Source of the DNA: Acinetobacter courvalinii
Lineage (GTDB): Bacteria > Pseudomonadota > Gammaproteobacteria > Pseudomonadales > Moraxellaceae
DNA length: 64,000 nt
Direction: 5' to 3'
NCBI RefSeq assembly: GCF_014635545.1
Contig: NZ_BMDA01000004.1
Span: 124,001 to 188,000 of the forward strand
Made by a program: the position numbers and the translations under genes. Shown here piece by piece: positions 8,289-17,023 of the stretch. The notes below the pieces were generated by a model. The model saw nothing but the letters and a program-made list of their open reading frames with translations, was not told where the DNA came from and made no database searches. Each line of letters opens with the position of its first letter. Within the stretch, counting starts at the first letter, position 1.

Positions 8289-9677
8289 ATGAAAAAGAAA
8301 GGATTATCTACAATCTTTTTGGGGATGATCGGAGTTTTTGTTCATCCTGCTTATGCGACAACCAGTACGTTGAAAAGTATGACGGATACGGAACTGTCTG
8401 CAACCACAGGTCAGGCATTGATGAGCTTGTCGTATATTGCTCCTACTGATTTGGCTAATAAGGAAGCACAACGTTTTGGTGGAGACAAAACCATTGGTTT
8501 CTATAAATTGGGACTGGAAGCTGAAATGGAGTTGAACGTCAATATTAAAAAACTCCAGTTAGGTTGTGGTGGTACCAATGGAGCAGGTGGCTGTGATATC
8601 GATATTGATTACCTCAGTCTGAGTGGTTTAGGTAATTCTGAAACTTCTAATACCGATAGTGCGGCTGATCGTGCAGCACGTGCTGGCTCATCAGCGGTTT
8701 TAACCAATCCATTCATTGAGTTTGCAGTCAAGAATCCAGATAAAGCTTCAACCCGTCAAATTGTTGGATTAAATTTAAGTGCCGAGAAGGCTTTGGGTTT
8801 AATTACTTTCGGTCTTGAGAATGGACCTACTAAGACAGGTATTAACTCACTCAGTGGTTATATGGAAATTGCGGCCACGACTGGTCTGGCCAATGTAAAT
8901 GGATTTGGAACAAGTCTGGTCTCAGGAGAAGCGGCCAAAGGAACCTTGAATCAATCCGACGGCTATAATCCGATTACAGGTAAGGTATGTAGTCTTCCCG
9001 CTCTCTGTGTTCCTACAATCAACTTTGAAACCTCATCTTATGCGCTCAACCTTCGGGATAAAGCCACAGGAAGTAATATTTTAAAAGGTGACTTGGTCTT
9101 GGGCCAACAACCCATTACAGGAAAGCGGATTACCAGTGCGAATTTAACTGCTACAGCCGCAGTCCGTGATATTGATTTAAGTGGAAATATTGTGGCAAAG
9201 GCAATTGGATTGAATTTGGATAGACAGGTCACCGGTACGATTCAAAATCTTATTGTAGATGTTGCAATCAGTGAAGATTTAGGTTATTTCCACAAGGCGA
9301 ATCTAAATGGTACAGCGGCGTCACTTTCTTTACAGTCACAGAATATCCAGTGGAGTAATAATAAATCTGTTTCGCAAAATGGATGGTGGCTTGAGTTTAG
9401 TAATCCAATCGATATTGGGTTTATTCAACCTACATTGAATGTTGATATTCCTAAAGCGACGCTTAATGAAGCATTTTCACAAGTATCTCAATATTTGACC
9501 GATCATCCGATTAATTGTGGAACATTTGGGGTATTGAATTGTCTTTTTGGTGATACGATCCCAACAGGGACGGTGAATTTAATCAATGCAACCCGACCAC
9601 AAATGGCCCTGACGAATTTAGAGCTAGCGACTCAAAAATTTACCCCGAACTGTTATGGTACTTTAAAATTTTGCTAA
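8289..9677 (+). CDS. secreted TGQ-motif protein, paralogue 2
   Basis: A 462-aa exported protein nearly identical to paralogue 1 through residues ~70-215 and at the C-terminus. The signal peptide ends at HPAYA near residue 24, followed by the shared LKSMTDTELSATTGQALM motif. It differs mainly in two cysteine-bounded loops: CSLPALC near residue 235 and CGTFGVLNC near residue 415. The ending NCYGTLKFC is conserved. The ribosome site AAGGATTT lies before the ATG. Function unknown; the location is probably periplasm or cell surface. Confidence 0.85.
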   Translation: MKKKGLSTIFLGMIGVFVHPAYATTSTLKSMTDTELSATTGQALMSLSYIAPTDLANKEAQRFGGDKTIGFYKLGLEAEMELNVNIKKLQLGCGGTNGAGGCDIDIDYLSLSGLGNSETSNTDSAADRAARAGSSAVLTNPFIEFAVKNPDKASTRQIVGLNLSAEKALGLITFGLENGPTKTGINSLSGYMEIAATTGLANVNGFGTSLVSGEAAKGTLNQSDGYNPITGKVCSLPALCVPTINFETSSYALNLRDKATGSNILKGDLVLGQQPITGKRITSANLTATAAVRDIDLSGNIVAKAIGLNLDRQVTGTIQNLIVDVAISEDLGYFHKANLNGTAASLSLQSQNIQWSNNKSVSQNGWWLEFSNPIDIGFIQPTLNVDIPKATLNEAFSQVSQYLTDHPINCGTFGVLNCLFGDTIPTGTVNLINATRPQMALTNLELATQKFTPNCYGTLKFC

Positions 9678-9694
9678 TTTAACCTGAAAACATT

Positions 9695-9717
9695 AAGCAG
9701 CTTCGGCTGCTTTTTAT
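9695..9717 (+). terminator. terminator after paralogue 2
   Basis: Stem AAGCAGC / GCTGCTT with the stable TTCG tetraloop and a TTTTTATT tail, equivalent in place and stem to the one after paralogue 1. Confidence 0.88.
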
Positions 9718-9965
9718 TGGTCTAATGATTTATCGCACTTATATTCTACATATTGGTTTAAAGAAAAAAATAATAAAAATAGATAGATCCGTTGATAACC
9801 CAAAACTTAAATATTGGAGAGTTTCATCGGAAGTTACTTATTATTTAACAATAGATTGATTTATATTGATCGAGGGGAAAGGTAGATCTGTCGATTATAC
9901 CTATTAATAAAACTTATGATGATCATGACTTCATCTAAGTTTTAGAACTTAAAGGGATTTCTATA

Positions 9966-11351
9966 ATGAAAAATAGATATTCATCTATATTTTTTCTAGG
10001 GGTAATGAGTTGGTGTTGCAATGTGACTTATGCAGTTCCGCATACGTTGCAAAGTATGACTGATAGTGAAATGTCTGCAACAACAGGACAGGCATTGATG
10101 AGTTTGTCTTATGTGGCACCCACTGATTCGGCCAATCAGGAAGCAAAGCGTTTTGGTGGAGATAACACCATTGGCTTTTATAAACTCGGTTTAGAAGCTG
10201 AAATGGAACTGAACGTCAATATTAAAAAGCTTCAACTAGGCTGTGGCGGGAGTAATGGACCTGGCGGTTGTGATATTGATATTGATTACCTGAGTTTAAG
10301 TGGTCTAGGTAACTCTGCAACTTCTAATACGGACAGTGCTGGCGACAGAGCTGCCCGGGCAGGCTCTTCGGCGGTTTTAACCAATCCATTTATCGAGTTT
10401 GCAATCAAGAATCCAGATAAAGCATCGACACGTCAAATTGTCGGGCTGAATCTAAGTGCAGAAAAGGCCTTAGGTCTGATTACTTTTGGTCTGGAAAATG
10501 GTCCGGCTAAAAGTGGGATTAACTCATTGAGCGGATATATGCAGATTGCCGCAACAACAGGTATTGCCAATGTAAACGGGTTTGGAACAAGTCTAGTTGC
10601 AGGCGAGGCCGCGAAAGGCACGTTAAACCAGTCAGATGGTTATAATGCGATTACGGGGAGGGCTTGCTGTGTTTTAGGCATTCCGATTGGTTTTACGACA
10701 ACAGCTTATGCGCTTAATTTAAGAGATAAAGCGACAGGGAGTAATATCTTAAAAGGAGATTTAATTTTAGGGCAGCAACCGATTACTGGCAAACGTATTA
10801 CCAGTGCCAATCTGACTGCTACGGCCAAGGTCCGTGACATTGACCTGAGCGGTAAACTGAGTGCAAAAGCAGCAGGAATCATTAATCTAGATAATAAAGA
10901 TGCGAGTGGTCTCATCAAAAACTTGACCGTCGATGTGGCGATTAATGAAGATCTAGGTTATTTCCACAAAGCCAACCTCAATGGTACAGCTGCCTCATTG
11001 TCTTTACAGTCACAGAATATCCAATGGACCAAGAACACCTCTATTTCTCAAAATGGCTGGTGGCTTGAGTTTACCAATCCGATCGATATTGGATTTATTC
11101 AGCCTACGCTAGCGGTAGATATTCCTAAAGCCACATTAAATGAAGCGTTTAAGCAAGTAAGTGATTTCTTGTATGATACGCCTGTCAAATGTGGCGGAAT
11201 TATTGCAGAGAATTGTTTGCTTGGTAGTGCTATTCCAGTTGGTACAGTAGATTTAATCAATGCAACCCGTCCACAAATGGCCTTGACGAATTTGGAGTTA
11301 GCGACTCAAAAATTCACACCGAATTGTTATGGAACTTTAAAGTTCTGCTAG
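9966..11351 (+). CDS. secreted TGQ-motif protein, paralogue 3
   Basis: A 461-aa exported protein, the most diverged of the three tandem copies. The signal peptide ends near TYA (residue 23), then LQSMTDSEMSATTGQALM. The four cysteine pairs are kept although the loops differ: GCGGSNGPGGC, adjacent CC in GRACCVLG, CGGIIAENC and CYGTLKFC. It has a two-residue insertion around AAGIINLDNKDASG compared with copies 1 and 2. The ribosome site AAAGGG precedes the ATG. The divergence at silent sites shows this copy escaped the homogenisation seen between copies 1 and 2. Confidence 0.85.
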   Translation: MKNRYSSIFFLGVMSWCCNVTYAVPHTLQSMTDSEMSATTGQALMSLSYVAPTDSANQEAKRFGGDNTIGFYKLGLEAEMELNVNIKKLQLGCGGSNGPGGCDIDIDYLSLSGLGNSATSNTDSAGDRAARAGSSAVLTNPFIEFAIKNPDKASTRQIVGLNLSAEKALGLITFGLENGPAKSGINSLSGYMQIAATTGIANVNGFGTSLVAGEAAKGTLNQSDGYNAITGRACCVLGIPIGFTTTAYALNLRDKATGSNILKGDLILGQQPITGKRITSANLTATAKVRDIDLSGKLSAKAAGIINLDNKDASGLIKNLTVDVAINEDLGYFHKANLNGTAASLSLQSQNIQWTKNTSISQNGWWLEFTNPIDIGFIQPTLAVDIPKATLNEAFKQVSDFLYDTPVKCGGIIAENCLLGSAIPVGTVDLINATRPQMALTNLELATQKFTPNCYGTLKFC

Positions 11352-11371
11352 TTTGATACGAATAATGAATT

Positions 11372-11396
11372 AAGCAGCTTCGGCTGCTTTTGCTTT
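11372..11396 (+). terminator. terminator after paralogue 3
   Basis: AAGCAGC-TTCG-GCTGCTT hairpin followed by TTGCTTTA. The T-tail is weaker than in copies 1 and 2, so some read-through into the next genes is possible. Confidence 0.7.
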
Positions 11397-11596
11397 ATGC
11401 ACTCATCGGAAAAATGTAACATTTAGCCAGTTTGTTTTGCATTTGTGTAATTATTCGGCATAATAAATTGTGATGAGATAGACATGATTCGTCTATAGCT
11501 TGAGTGATGCTAGGAAGCAGTTTTTAAAATCACTCAGAAGGATGAAAGAAAAAATATAACGTAGGTGCGGAGCATCGGGTGATTAGGAAGGTCAAG

Positions 11597-13714
11597 ATGG
11601 CTATACCCCATATGGATTCATTTCAAAAGACTGTTTTAGCAAGTTTTATTGGACTATGTATCAGTCAATCTACTTTTGCGTTACAAGAACTCTCAGATGA
11701 AGGTTTAAGCCAAACCACAGGTGAAGGGATCGCATTACTCCCACAAAACACTTATATGATTTTTCAGGGAGAAAAAAATACCACGACAGGGGCAGATTTA
11801 CTGAATCGGCAATTAGATACCGGCTATATTAACTATGTTCCAGTTGGACCATTATCACTTGCTGCAACAGATACTAATAAAAGTGGTGGTGTAGATGCGG
11901 GAGACCGTGCAGTCGGTAAAGCCGATTTATTTTTATACGGATTGGCGCTCTCTGCCTCAAATCCAGGTCGTACAAGCAATAATAATGAACGGGTGGGTTT
12001 GAATACTGCGGGTACAGCAATTAATGCAATTAGTAGCTGGGGTTCAGCGAGTAACCCATGGATTGTAAAAGTTCAGTCGGAAGCCAATATTCCTACCTTT
12101 ACACCAGATGGAAGTACGCCGAATACCGATACTGGACAAATCACCTACATGGCTTTAGAAGCGCCTTTGTATGAATATTATAATGATAATACGACAGGTG
12201 TCGGTGCCCCTACGGTAATTAAAACAGGGGCAGATCCAGTTGGTGTTAATGCTTATAATTTAAAATTAGGGCTATGGGCTGATGCATTTGTACGTAATCC
12301 CAATAAAGCTGATGGCGCAGCGGATCAGTTTCAGTATGGAAACAATGTAGGTTTAGTTGGTACCAGTATTGATCCTACCCGTGCAAATCGTCTGCGTTTA
12401 CAAGGTATATGGAACGGTTTTAGTTTAAATGGCAGTAATTTAAAAATATTCCAGACTTTGAATGGTGCAGGAAGCACGGGGGGCTTAAGTCCTTTTTATA
12501 ATAACACATTGGGTTTGGCAGGTGTTTTTCGTTTCAATAGCGGGGATGGTGCCAATTTAAAAGCGGGTATGGTTATAAATACACCTACCTCTACAAAAAC
12601 AGATACTCTGCCTACGCTAAATGCGGGAGAAACTTGTACAGCCTGCGGCTCTGGAACAGACATCTGGACACCTCGTTATAGTCCGGGACAAACCAGTAAC
12701 CCTGGTGCGGCTGGTGTGACCGAATATCGTATCCGTAGTCAGACCACTAAAATAACCTCAACAGGTAACTGGACCGCACCTACAGGTTTAAATGATCGTG
12801 TACTCCGCTTAAGTACCAGAGAAACAACAGATACAGCGAATTTATCAACACCTGCGATCCAAGGTGGCAATGCGCCTACTTTTGATGCCAATGAAGGGAT
12901 TTTTATCTATAACCTGAATACCAATCTTGTATTAGGTAATTTATATCAGCCTGTAATTTTAGGTTCAGATGGCAAGAACTTTAGTCTGGAAGTTGCACGT
13001 ATCCCAAATAAAGAAAGTATATATAAGAAAATCTATACTGATTACACAGGTGCTGATACAAGTTATAAAGGATCTACCTGTAACGTTTATCAATGTGGCA
13101 GCAATATCAGTTTGGGCGGTAAAACTTATCAAGGCTCAAATGCAACACATAGCAGTATTGGTATCGGTACTGTTTATAGTGATGATGGCGGTACAACCCT
13201 TCAGGCTTTCAAGGGAACTGACACACAGGATGCGGTGGGTATTTCTTTTGGTTCTTTAAAATCAGGCGCCGTCTCAAGAGAACGTTATTTTTATCAACTA
13301 CAAAATCAGCAACGAACAAGCGTAGATTGTAGCGGATGGTTTTGTAGTGGCTATCGTTGGCAATATCGCACTGGCAGTGGCACCACTACAGGAAGTAATG
13401 GTGATTACGGCCTGCGATTTGATTCTACCAGCGGTGTAAACTGGGCTAATATTGATAGTACTGCACTGTATGACCCAACTGTTTTAAATGCTGGTTATAC
13501 ACGTCAAGATGCCGGAAATAGCAGTCAAAAATTTGTGGTTCCAACGACTGGAGCATTACCGGATGCCCGTTTTGAAGGTGGACGTTGGTATACAACCACA
13601 CCAAATGCAGATATCAATACTTATAGATCTGGTTCACCAATCAATAATATGGGTTCGGCTGTGATAGATGGCGTCTTGATTCAGCATCTTAAAATTACGA
13701 CAACTGGACTGTAA
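11597..13714 (+). CDS. large secreted TGQ/TGE-motif protein (705 aa)
   Basis: A 705-aa exported protein of unknown function. The signal peptide (hydrophobic core VLASFIGLCISQ) ends at TFA, followed directly by LQELSDEGLSQTTGEG, a variant of the block's motif with Glu for Gln. The body is rich in Gly, Asn, Thr and Ser, as in beta-rich surface proteins. Cysteines come in small clusters (CTACG, CNVYQC, CSGWFC). The final residues VLIQHLKITTTGL form an amphipathic strand like the end of the 336-aa protein. The frame opens at a GTG at 11579, but AGGAAGG lies 5 bases before the ATG at 11597, so that start is chosen. It heads a likely operon with the next two genes. Confidence 0.82.
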   Translation: MAIPHMDSFQKTVLASFIGLCISQSTFALQELSDEGLSQTTGEGIALLPQNTYMIFQGEKNTTTGADLLNRQLDTGYINYVPVGPLSLAATDTNKSGGVDAGDRAVGKADLFLYGLALSASNPGRTSNNNERVGLNTAGTAINAISSWGSASNPWIVKVQSEANIPTFTPDGSTPNTDTGQITYMALEAPLYEYYNDNTTGVGAPTVIKTGADPVGVNAYNLKLGLWADAFVRNPNKADGAADQFQYGNNVGLVGTSIDPTRANRLRLQGIWNGFSLNGSNLKIFQTLNGAGSTGGLSPFYNNTLGLAGVFRFNSGDGANLKAGMVINTPTSTKTDTLPTLNAGETCTACGSGTDIWTPRYSPGQTSNPGAAGVTEYRIRSQTTKITSTGNWTAPTGLNDRVLRLSTRETTDTANLSTPAIQGGNAPTFDANEGIFIYNLNTNLVLGNLYQPVILGSDGKNFSLEVARIPNKESIYKKIYTDYTGADTSYKGSTCNVYQCGSNISLGGKTYQGSNATHSSIGIGTVYSDDGGTTLQAFKGTDTQDAVGISFGSLKSGAVSRERYFYQLQNQQRTSVDCSGWFCSGYRWQYRTGSGTTTGSNGDYGLRFDSTSGVNWANIDSTALYDPTVLNAGYTRQDAGNSSQKFVVPTTGALPDARFEGGRWYTTTPNADINTYRSGSPINNMGSAVIDGVLIQHLKITTTGL

Positions 13715-13727
13715 AAGGAGTAGAGCG

Positions 13728-14456
13728 ATGAAAAAAATCACAACTTTACTTCTTGTATTAGCCACAACATTAACGCATGCCGAATTACAAAGTCTGGATA
13801 ATGAGGCTTTGCAGGCTGTTGAAGGACAGGCAGGGGCGGATTTATCTCTCAAATTATCATTGAACCAGATTTATAACAGTACCACTGGAAAATATGAGTT
13901 TGATAATGGTCTGGGTGGTGTGTGTGAAAACTTGGCCTTTTGTCATCTTGGGATTTCAGTGAATAAACGTTTTGTCCGAAATGGCAATCAGCCTGTCAGT
14001 GATCCGACCCAAGCCAATCCGGCAAATAAAGTCTGGTTAGTCTTTAAAGGCATACAAGGCACCATTGATCTGCAAAAGTTAGGTCTGGATGGTGTTGACC
14101 TGATTTATAACGATGATGGTGGAGCTGCAAGAACTAAACCTGCAATGCAATTAAGCTTTGACCCAACCAAGCCAATTTTGATCCGTAACTTTGGTTTTAA
14201 TGCCCTTGCCATCGAGCAAGATGATTTTACCAGTTACTATGATAGTAATGGAAAATTGGTCGAAGGGAATAATCCGACTACACCGCCAGCAAGTGGCTAT
14301 GGCTATTTAAAAGCACCTACATACGCTGCAGATCATCCTTCCGTGTATGACCGTAATAAAGAAACGGGATTTATGGGGTTAAAAATGAATGGTAATTTGG
14401 CGATTCAAGGAAATGTAATGATGTTTTCTTGCGATGCAAGCCATCCACGTTGCTAA
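13728..14456 (+). CDS. secreted TGQ-motif protein (242 aa), FilA-like
   Basis: A 242-aa exported protein. The signal peptide MKKITTLLLVLATTLTHA is followed by ELQSLDNEALQAVEGQAGAD, the block's motif with EGQ. It contains several aspartate-rich turns and a C-terminal pair CDASHPRC reminiscent of the Cys pair ending the tandem paralogues. It starts 13 bases after the previous stop with AAAAGGAG well placed, so the two are probably co-transcribed. The protein resembles what Acinetobacter genomes call FilA, a putative pilus-system protein; this is a recollection, not a search result. Confidence 0.8.
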   Translation: MKKITTLLLVLATTLTHAELQSLDNEALQAVEGQAGADLSLKLSLNQIYNSTTGKYEFDNGLGGVCENLAFCHLGISVNKRFVRNGNQPVSDPTQANPANKVWLVFKGIQGTIDLQKLGLDGVDLIYNDDGGAARTKPAMQLSFDPTKPILIRNFGFNALAIEQDDFTSYYDSNGKLVEGNNPTTPPASGYGYLKAPTYAADHPSVYDRNKETGFMGLKMNGNLAIQGNVMMFSCDASHPRC

Positions 14457-14485
14457 TCGGATCTAAATTTCAAAGGATTGAAGCG

Positions 14486-16909
14486 ATGAAAAAAAATAAT
14501 GAAAATAGTCGGAATATAGGTTTTGCACTCAATACCTTAGCTGCAAGTATATTTTTTATTAGTCATTCTGCTTATGCATTACAAGCTTTGGATGATAGTG
14601 CTCTACGTAGTGTGAATGGACAAGATGGTGTCCATATTGAAACCACCTATGACAAAATTCATGTGGACCAGTTTTTTTGGCAAGATGATGCTGGGCGAGG
14701 CAGTTCTGATGCGGCGGGTACTACTTTAAAAGCAGTCGCTAACAATTTTAATATTCAGCAAAATGCTTTAGGCAATCCGCTTGGAACAACCTATAAGCTA
14801 AATACAGGAAGCAATGGTAATAAAACGGGATTGGACATCGAACTTTCCTCAAATCCATCTCTCATCACCATTGATTCATTTCAGATTTGTGACACCAACA
14901 GATGTAGTAGTGATATTGGTAATTTAGCAATTCAGACCACTTCACCATTAGATTTAAAGTTTAAAACGACGGACGGACTGTTTAGTAAAAGCAGCCAGGC
15001 TTCGTTAGAGTTAGGTCTTAAAAATGCCAATATTTATTTGGGACAGACCTCAAATAATGAGTTGAATCAACTGGTGCTGAAAAACCTGAATTTTAACTTT
15101 TTAGGTAAAGGCGTGATGTTTGTCGATTCTGTTGAAGGGATTAAGCTACAAACCAATAATGCATTACTTACTGGAAATGCAGCAAATGCTTCATTGACCC
15201 AGACGCCGACGACTGATTATGGTTATGTCGATTTTACCCGAGTTAAAGATACCGGCAATGTTACAGCTGGAACCTACGCAGATGGCGGTGTAGCGACCAA
15301 TGCTGGATTAAATTTAGAGTTTTTGTTGAATAAAAAAGCAAATCCAGCTTCTCCTTATACACTGGATGCAACCAACACACCGTTAAATCAGCAAGCCAGT
15401 CCTGATAATAAGGCCAAAGGTTTAATTCGTGTCGGAGCCAATGGTCGTATGATCAATGGTTCTCTACAGTTGCGTGGTATCAATGCAAGTAATGCAGCGA
15501 ATCCTGCTTATGGAAGCAGCTATGGCAATCCTGAGGGAACCAATATCCTCGGCAGCACCACTGGCGGAAATGCCATCATGGGGAAAACAGGTGTTGCATT
15601 CCGTATGAAGGCTGAATTTACCAAAGATAATGACTCGATGTTGGGGACTGATGGAAAGGCCACAACCTTAGAAATAGGTGGTGCAGGATTAAATACCTAT
15701 GGTTTTGAATTCGGCAATTTAACGGGTTTACAGTTAGGCACCCGAGGCTCCTTTGATACAGGCAATGTCTATCTCAATCTGGTGGATGCCCGTTCAGTCT
15801 ACTTACCAGCAAACTATGTTTTTCAAACTTCTAAATTTGGTAATGGCAGTTTCTTAACCCGAGATGTGGACTATACACAAAGTCTGCATACCCAAACAGG
15901 AACCACAAACCCTTATAGTCTGCTTGTGGCCATTCGTGGCGCAGAGTTTCAGGCAATTTCTCGACGCGGACGTTTCACCAACAGTGCAACCAGTAATCCT
16001 GAAAGTGGATATGCAGCAATTACCAATCATACGGATAATAACTGGGGTCTAGCATTACCTTTTTATAACCTGAATGCCAATATGGCCATGTATGGTACAA
16101 AAGTGAATGCCAATGAGGCATTCTATTTTGACAAAAATGGTGTGAAGCGTAGTGTAGGAAACAGTGGTGAAACGCCGAGATTAGGTTTTTCATTAGGTCT
16201 CAGTACCACAGGTGTAGATCGAGATAGCGCCTATAAGGCTTTAGGAAATAAAACCACTTCTATTCTGGTAATTGACGGTGCTCGAAACTATTACATGGGC
16301 TTGCGTAATATTGATATGTTGTTAAAAGGAACGGGAAGCCTCGGTCTTGAAAATGGCAGTTTCAATGCAACACTTAAAGATATGCTCATTGTGATGGCGG
16401 CAGAAGTTGCTGCGGGTTATTTACCTGGTGCAACCTATACAGGTGGCGTGTCACCTAATAATAACTTTGCACTGAGTAATGATGTGCTATTTGGTTTAAA
16501 ACTTCGTATTGGAGGAGATATGAATCTGTCTCTTATTCCAAATAACGAATATAAAGCGGATGGTACAGGCAATGCCTTGAATATTGTTGGTGATCTTAAA
16601 TTAAATGCAGCAAGCAATAACACAATACAAATTAGTGATCCTGTGGATGGTTCAACTTTAGGCCTAGATAATATTCAGGGTGATATTGCGTTTAATAACG
16701 CCATTAAGATCAGTCGAGATAGCTCAGGAGAAGGGGTAGCAAGCTTTAATGCCGGGCTGACCTTTAACCCAAATCGTACCACTGACGGTGTCTTTAGAAC
16801 TCGAGATATTAACCTTTATGGGCCGAGTGGTGGTGCTCAGCGTTTAGGTGAAATGGCAATTACGGGTGGACGCTTAACCAGTCAATTTTCAATCATGCCT
16901 CGAAACTAA
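14486..16909 (+). CDS. large secreted NGQ-motif protein (807 aa), FilB-like
   Basis: An 807-aa exported protein, the largest of the block. A long signal peptide ends at AYA near residue 31, followed by LQALDDSALRSVNGQDGVHI. The body alternates hydrophobic and Asn/Thr/Gly residues in the manner of a repetitive beta fold. Only two cysteines are obvious (CDTNRC). It ends MAITGGRLTSQFSIMPRN. The frame is open from 14429, overlapping the previous gene, but AAAGGA lies 9 bases before the ATG at 14486 and the signal peptide starts there. No known catalytic motif was seen. Confidence 0.82.
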   Translation: MKKNNENSRNIGFALNTLAASIFFISHSAYALQALDDSALRSVNGQDGVHIETTYDKIHVDQFFWQDDAGRGSSDAAGTTLKAVANNFNIQQNALGNPLGTTYKLNTGSNGNKTGLDIELSSNPSLITIDSFQICDTNRCSSDIGNLAIQTTSPLDLKFKTTDGLFSKSSQASLELGLKNANIYLGQTSNNELNQLVLKNLNFNFLGKGVMFVDSVEGIKLQTNNALLTGNAANASLTQTPTTDYGYVDFTRVKDTGNVTAGTYADGGVATNAGLNLEFLLNKKANPASPYTLDATNTPLNQQASPDNKAKGLIRVGANGRMINGSLQLRGINASNAANPAYGSSYGNPEGTNILGSTTGGNAIMGKTGVAFRMKAEFTKDNDSMLGTDGKATTLEIGGAGLNTYGFEFGNLTGLQLGTRGSFDTGNVYLNLVDARSVYLPANYVFQTSKFGNGSFLTRDVDYTQSLHTQTGTTNPYSLLVAIRGAEFQAISRRGRFTNSATSNPESGYAAITNHTDNNWGLALPFYNLNANMAMYGTKVNANEAFYFDKNGVKRSVGNSGETPRLGFSLGLSTTGVDRDSAYKALGNKTTSILVIDGARNYYMGLRNIDMLLKGTGSLGLENGSFNATLKDMLIVMAAEVAAGYLPGATYTGGVSPNNNFALSNDVLFGLKLRIGGDMNLSLIPNNEYKADGTGNALNIVGDLKLNAASNNTIQISDPVDGSTLGLDNIQGDIAFNNAIKISRDSSGEGVASFNAGLTFNPNRTTDGVFRTRDINLYGPSGGAQRLGEMAITGGRLTSQFSIMPRN

Positions 16910-17023
16910 GATATTTGATGGCGTAACAGTAGATGCTTCTACTTATCTATCAAATGATAAATTGATTGTGTAACGAGTCGGTTATGTTAAGCTGTAGTAT
17001 ATATTTTAAACATTTGTCTATGG

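Larger units (their letters stand above)
6327..11351 (+). repeat. tandem array of three paralogous secreted-protein genes
   Basis: Three consecutive ~1.39-kb genes (6327-7718, 8289-9677, 9966-11351) encode proteins alike over their full length. Each is followed by an equivalent AAGCAGC/GCTGCTT terminator. Copies 1 and 2 are identical for 261 bases (6549-6809 and 8508-8768), while copy 3 has diverged widely at silent positions. The intergenic spacers do not align as a whole, but copies 2 and 3 share the leader pattern AAAGG(G)ATTT-TATAATG before their starts. Confidence 0.9.
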
